Origin: Petrolisthes cinctipes
Lineage: Eukaryota; Arthropoda; Malacostraca; Decapoda; Porcellanidae
NCBI GenBank assembly: GCA_033782935.1
Contig: JAWQEG010001362.1
Coordinates: 62,001-126,000 of the forward strand
Direction: 5' to 3'
DNA length: 64,000 nucleotides
The translations under genes were made by a program, and so were the position numbers. Within the stretch, counting starts at the first letter, position 1, and each line of letters begins with the position of its first letter. Shown piece by piece: positions 62,487-64,000 of the stretch. The notes beneath the pieces were generated by a model, which ran no database searches, was not told the origin of the DNA, and saw only the letters and a list, made by a program, of their open reading frames with translations.

Positions 62487-62657
62487 CACTCGCAATCCAA
62501 AATATGTATCTAGGTTTGCTTCGAATAGCCTGATCGAGTATTAATTAAGCGAGCTCAAGCAAATATGAAACAGGATAAACGTTGTAATTGGATCACTAGT
62601 ATGTCAAATAATTCGAAACTTCAACAAGACCTGGATACAAATTTTGGATTGCGAGTG
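62487..62657. mobile_element. TA-flanked foldback MITE, 171 bp
   Basis: CACTCGCAATCCAAAATATG at the left, AATTTTGGATTGCGAGTG at the right; TA on both sides (62485-62486, 62658-62659). The right TA is also the left TA of the next element. Confidence 0.75.
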
Positions 62658-62659
62658 TA

Positions 62660-62738
62660 CAATTGCCAGCACTTATAACTGGTACAGTCAGCGTTGTCAG
62701 ACCTCTTTTTCTGTACCAGTTATAAGTGCTGGCAACTG
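62660..62738. mobile_element. 79-bp TA-flanked hairpin MITE, copy 2
   Basis: CAATTGCCAGCACTTATAAC ... GTTATAAGTGCTGGCAACTG, TA on both sides. Same length and stem as the copy at 2708-2786. Confidence 0.85.
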
Positions 62739-63465
62739 TACATACATACATCCGTGATCCGGTGTCTGTTCAGTTTTATAATACACGACTTCAATGTGTT
62801 TGTATACAATAGTGTGTGTGTGTGTCGTATTGAATGACTTAGTAATACCATCCCATGACAAAATATTCCCCTATATATGTAATAAGATATTGCATATAAA
62901 CATACAACTGTCATATTTCTTAAACAAAGCCATGCTCTGTACAGTCGGCCTCAGAAAATCGTCGTACACAGAGCATTGGTTAAAAGTGATCTGTATTCTG
63001 CACATACTGTAATGATTGTTCTGCTGACTGATTCAAATATTAGCCAAATAACATTACTAGAAAAGTTTGGTGTTAGGAAATTAATGTACTAAATTATCTA
63101 GTTGTTACGAACCCTTGATGTCACAGTGGTGTATACGAATTGCCGAGGCCGACTGTACCACGGCATGTGTATCCATCCAACTGTACGGATATTACACCTC
63201 TAGGACAAAGCCTCGACAAAGTATAAGCAACGCATGGTGAGTGTGTAAGGTTGATGCAAGGCAGGCTATATATTATTATTATACAGGTGTGTGTGTGTGT
63301 GCCAGGCCGGACCTATAGACGAGTGACGCAAACCTCAACTCCTCTGCTGTTCCACTCACACCAACACAACACACACATACATACATGCTAATAAGAAGAG
63401 TGACTGTATGTGACACGGAAGACAAGTATGCATGTAGGCCCCGAGGTTATTGGGTTGTTGCACTA
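62739..63465. other. No feature recognised
   Basis: Contains (GT)n at 62812-62825 and 63287-63301. No exon or repeat family recognised. Confidence 0.4.
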
Positions 63466-63690
63466 CAGTAGGTGAGACAGTGGAGCTTCTTGCTGATGAC
63501 GACACCTTATTTATACACGTGACTATATAATACAGTCGCTATTGCACATGTTTAATCTTTTCTCCTTCCTTGGTATATATAGCTTCTCTTCTATTCCACT
63601 ATAGATGACGACACCTTATTTATACACGTGACTATATAATACAGTCGCTATTGCACATGTTTAATCTTTTCTCCTTCCTTCAGCAACGTC
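63466..63690. repeat. Tandem duplication related to the 31.7-32.5 kb repeat
   Basis: A unit of about 100 bp (GATGACGACACCTTATTTAT, ACACGTGACTATATAATACA, GTCGCTATTGCACATGTTTA) occurs twice, starting 63496 and 63605. It is preceded by GGTGAGACAGTGGAGCTTC and separated by TATAGCTTCTCTTCTATTCC, both matching the inverted repeat at 32.2 kb. Confidence 0.7.
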
Positions 63691-64000
63691 TATTTATTTT
63701 TATCATTATAATTCATGTGTATTTGAGGTAAAAATGTGTTAATGTGTAGATACAAAGAATATAGACATAATGCAATGGGCCATAGGCAAGAACATTAATA
63801 GATCACTGAATTTGTGGAAGAGTGAACAAGAACTTCATGAATTATTTTAATTATTTCAAAAACCTGTACCAACATCACTTTGTGTAGATATTTTTAATAA
63901 TCACAAAATAATTCTTCACTTGTATACTACAAAGTAATGAAATAGGATTAAGGATTGTATGACTAAAACAAGATTAAAGGATTCAGGATGACACTGTATG
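63691..64000. other. No feature recognised
   Basis: AT-rich sequence up to the edge of the window. Confidence 0.4.

Overview
The window looks like a gene-poor, repeat-rich piece of a decapod crustacean (crab- or shrimp-like) nuclear genome. It has split genes with GT-AG introns, very long CA/CT/TTA microsatellites, TTAGG-like motifs inside repeats, PIF/Harbinger, Tc1/mariner-like and non-LTR remnants, and above all an ecdysone receptor of arthropod type. No prokaryotic, organellar or viral gene was recognised.

The right third (about 41.5-62 kb) is the 3' two thirds of the ecdysone receptor gene (EcR), on the minus strand. Two DNA-binding-domain exons (61719-61874, 60735-60875), a hinge exon (57913-58085), the first ligand-binding exon (53051-53176), two alternative 50-codon ligand-binding exons (45523-45672 and 44610-44759), and the last two exons (42234-42456, 41566-41813 with the stop) all join in phase. 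The A/B-domain exons must lie beyond the right edge. The two 50-codon exons look mutually exclusive, so the gene can encode two ligand-binding variants.

The left 42 kb holds two other cellular genes. One is the 3' end (8132-8262 and 8826-9432) of a gene for a protein with three PPxY-type motifs and an acidic, serine-rich tail, followed by a clear poly(A) signal. The other is a 14-finger C2H2 zinc-finger gene (about 23019-24396). A nearly complete PIF/Harbinger transposon (about 14.53-19.90 kb) has an intact two-exon DDE transposase and, convergent to it, a three-exon Myb/SANT-like partner gene broken by one TAG codon. Other fragments are an endonuclease piece and a reverse-transcriptase C-terminus around a 1.7 kb inverted repeat (12-14 kb), a Tc1-like transposase pseudogene (24.4-25.4 kb), a second LINE tail (35.4-36.0 kb) and a tRNA-derived SINE (32.5-32.75 kb).

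The most striking feature is a set of about thirty short (150-180 bp) palindromic elements bounded by TTAA. They fall into three families (called A, B and C here) that differ at the ends but share the same inner core (TGATTCCTCC...GGAGGAATCA). They often stand end to end and share a single TTAA, for example C-A-B-A' at 28163-28823. Separate TA-flanked hairpins starting CAGTTGCC have inserted into them, twice at the same dinucleotide, and one pair of TA hairpins also shares its target site. Two further families (D and E, 20-22 kb and 33-35 kb) likewise share a core, with telomere-like GGTTAGG runs, but have different terminal inverted repeats. These shared-core, exchanged-end, chained palindromes are the best candidate for something not yet well described.
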